This document shows positions 13,596 to 14,241 of a stretch of 14,241 bases of DNA, piece after piece. Within the stretch, counting starts at the first letter, position 1. Every line of letters begins with the position of its first letter. Under the pieces are notes generated by a model. That model worked only from the letters and a program-made list of their open reading frames with translations, did no database searches and was not told the DNA's origin. This DNA is from CAZBKJ01 sp964492495 (lineage in GTDB: Bacteria > Patescibacteriota > Microgenomatia > UBA1400 > UBA12028): contig CAZBKJ010000030.1 of NCBI GenBank assembly GCA_964492495.1, positions 1 through 14,241 of the forward strand. Direction: 5' to 3'. Made by a program: the position numbers and the translations under genes.

Positions 13596-13597
13596 CA
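13579..13597 (+). repeat. tRNA-Glu 3'-end direct repeat, copy A
   Basis: GAATCTCGGTGGGGTCACA covers the T-loop end, the 3' T-stem, the 3' acceptor strand, the discriminator and two flanking bases. It is identical over all 19 bases at 13957-13975 and 14149-14167. This is the usual form of an attachment site that uses a tRNA 3' end. Confidence 0.9.
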
Positions 13598-13602
13598 ATA
13601 CA

Positions 13603-13633
13603 AAAATAAGTCCCACAAAACGGGACTTATTTT
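13603..13633 (+). terminator. Intrinsic terminator after tRNA-Glu
   Basis: A perfect 12-base stem, AAAATAAGTCCC (13603-13614) with GGGACTTATTTT (13622-13633), encloses a seven-base loop. It ends in a T-rich run and begins five bases after repeat copy A. It would end the tRNA-Lys/tRNA-Glu transcript before the GIY-YIG gene. Confidence 0.85.
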
Positions 13634-13638
13634 GTATC

Positions 13639-13935
13639 ATGTCCTCATCGGACATGAAAACTCGTATTTCAAAAAAATTCTTTACGTACATTCTCCAATC
13701 TGAAAAAGATAATACATTTTATATTGGTTTTACCTCTGATTTAAATTCTCGGCTTTCGCAACACAATTCAGGAAAGTCAACATATTCAAGTTCGCATAGA
13801 CCGTACCGTGTTGTCTATTTTGAACAGTACTCATCCGCAAAAGAAGCGAAAGATCGAGAATCCTATATTAAAAGGTATGGGAATGTACGACGTTTTTTGA
13901 AATCGCGAGTTCCCCCGAACAAAGTTCGGGACTAG
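13639..13935 (+). CDS. GIY-YIG nuclease-superfamily protein
   Basis: The 98-aa protein is a single GIY-YIG domain of the short YhbQ/UrtC-like kind. Key positions are TYI (16-18), YIG (28-30), the catalytic R38, H42 and the metal-binding E74 in KDRESYIKRYGN. The family cuts DNA; the target of these stand-alone members is mostly unknown. The start is uncertain: ATG at 13639 lies only six bases beyond the terminator stem, and Met6 at 13654 is equally possible. ATGTCC/GGACAT (13639-13655) form a small hairpin across both. The 3' end of the frame (SRVPPNKVRD) runs through a hairpin CCCGAAC-aaa-GTTCGGG (13914-13930). It lies between two exact copies of the tRNA-Glu 3' end, so it is probably the cargo, or the active agent, of an inserted cassette. 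Confidence 0.87.
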   Translation: MSSSDMKTRISKKFFTYILQSEKDNTFYIGFTSDLNSRLSQHNSGKSTYSSSHRPYRVVYFEQYSSAKEAKDRESYIKRYGNVRRFLKSRVPPNKVRD

Positions 13936-13936
13936 T

Positions 13937-13955
13937 CCAGAATCTATGATTCTGG
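13937..13955 (+). repeat. Perfect hairpin just before repeat copy B
   Basis: CCAGAATC-tat-GATTCTGG is a perfect eight-base-arm hairpin that ends one base before the second copy of the tRNA-Glu 3' end. Together with the CCCGAAC/GTTCGGG hairpin at 13914-13930 it marks the right end of the GIY-YIG cassette. It may be a recognition or folding element of the cassette. Confidence 0.6.
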
Positions 13956-13956
13956 G

Positions 13957-13975
13957 GAATCTCGGTGGGGTCACA
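13957..13975 (+). repeat. tRNA-Glu 3'-end direct repeat, copy B
   Basis: This is an exact 19-base copy of 13579-13597, with no tRNA body in front of it (no D arm, anticodon arm or 5' acceptor strand). It is 378 bases downstream of copy A. It is followed after ten bases by an intrinsic terminator. Confidence 0.9.
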
Positions 13976-14010
13976 GATAAAAAAAGTTGAGCGAAAGCTC
14001 AATTTTTTTT
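13976..14010 (+). terminator. Intrinsic terminator after repeat copy B
   Basis: TTGAGC-gaaa-GCTCAA (13987-14002), a stem with a GNRA-type loop, is preceded by an A-run and followed by eight T. It is a textbook terminator. It starts right after copy B, as the previous one does after copy A. It also serves the GIY-YIG gene. Confidence 0.9.
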
Positions 14011-14148
14011 ATCTATAGCTCTCAAGCTAGTTCAAACTAATCAGTTCGCAAAGGCAAGAGCGAAGCACTTGCCCGTCCAGCGAGCAAAGCGAGTCGGAAA
14101 TCTCGATTGGGAGGCACCTGCTCAATCCAGCGAGCGTAGCGAGTCGGA
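14011..14148. other. Non-coding second cassette interval
   Basis: I see no gene here. It contains a nine-base-arm hairpin with one mismatch (14053-14061 / 14065-14073) and two near-identical blocks 50 bases apart. The blocks run at 14076-14105 and 14126-14156, beginning TCCAGCGAGC and sharing GCGAGTCGGA and ATCTCG. The first block runs into ATTGGGAGGCAC, a degraded tRNA-3'-end-like sequence. The second runs into the exact copy C. It reads as a cassette that has lost its gene, or a short non-coding one. Confidence 0.5.
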
Positions 14149-14167
14149 GAATCTCGGTGGGGTCACA
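14149..14167 (+). repeat. tRNA-Glu 3'-end direct repeat, copy C
   Basis: This is the third exact 19-base copy, 192 bases after copy B. If insertions restore the tRNA end at the left, this outermost copy could be the original tRNA 3' end. Confidence 0.9.
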
Positions 14168-14170
14168 CTT

Positions 14171-14192
14171 GAGTAAACGTTACTCTCCTTTT
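14171..14192 (+). terminator. Probable terminator after repeat copy C
   Basis: GAGTAA-acg-TTACTC (14171-14185) is followed by TCCTTTT. It is weaker than the other two but is placed in the same way, three bases after the repeat. It may be the native terminator of tRNA-Glu. Confidence 0.6.
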
Positions 14193-14241
14193 GTTCGAAG
14201 TCCGAACTAGCGGAAAAACTGTTAGGCTTAATCAATGATAA

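Noticed and set aside
13151..13618. A 155-codon open frame on the minus strand
   Set aside because: It runs antisense through both tRNA genes and their hairpins and resembles no protein; it is a shadow of structured RNA sequence.
13579..14167. CRISPR array
   Set aside because: The three 19-base repeats are 192 and 378 bases apart and match the tRNA-Glu 3' end; no cas genes are present.
13957..14167. Additional tRNA genes at copies B and C
   Set aside because: Only the last 17 tRNA bases are present; no anticodon arm, D arm or 5' acceptor strand precedes them.
1..14241. TGA-recoding lineage (Gracilibacteria or Absconditabacteria)
   Set aside because: All large conserved proteins are complete without reading TGA, and TGA serves as the stop in coupled ATGA junctions.

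Overview
The window looks like chromosome of a candidate-phyla-radiation (Patescibacteria) bacterium. The evidence is a class I (archaeal-type) lysyl-tRNA synthetase, very compact operons, many small proteins I cannot recognise, an RNHCP zinc protein, and tRNA genes without an encoded CCA end. TGA acts as a stop (HD gene, the 104-aa gene) and all large proteins read through in the standard code. That argues against the TGA=Gly lineages (Gracilibacteria, Absconditabacteria). A Peregrinibacteria-like origin is possible, but this is only an impression.

Layout. All protein genes from position 103 to 13039 lie on the minus strand. Reading in the direction of transcription from the right: an F-type ATP synthase operon (13039 to 4980) with a good promoter at 13113-13140. 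Its order is atpB, atpE, atpF, a 98-aa exported or anchored protein, a delta gene reduced to its C-terminal domain, a 104-aa protein, atpA, a 112-aa protein, atpG, atpD, a 126-aa protein, an RNHCP protein, then atpC. Five extra small genes thus sit in the junctions of an otherwise canonical operon. Next comes a second unit with its own promoter (4864-4891): greA, a 69-aa protein, lysS, an HD-domain phosphohydrolase and an 80-aa protein. A 96-aa unknown gene lies at the far left.

On the plus strand, from about 13233, a structured leader precedes tRNA-Lys(TTT) and tRNA-Glu(TTC). The tRNA-Glu 3' end (19 bp) recurs exactly at 13957 and 14149, and each of the three copies is followed at once by a different intrinsic terminator. 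The first interval carries a GIY-YIG nuclease gene. This has the form of a small mobile cassette that inserts at the tRNA-Glu 3' end and restores both the tRNA end and a terminator. It is the strongest candidate here for a little-described system.

Other points of note. LysS carries a C-terminal B3/4 (PheT-type editing) domain. The delta subunit lacks its N-terminal domain while the alpha N-terminus is also short. Subunit a has a long acidic insertion in its second outside loop. The c subunit has proton-type, not sodium-type, ligands. Two copies of a small palindrome (1467 and 4928) differ by a compensatory base-pair change.
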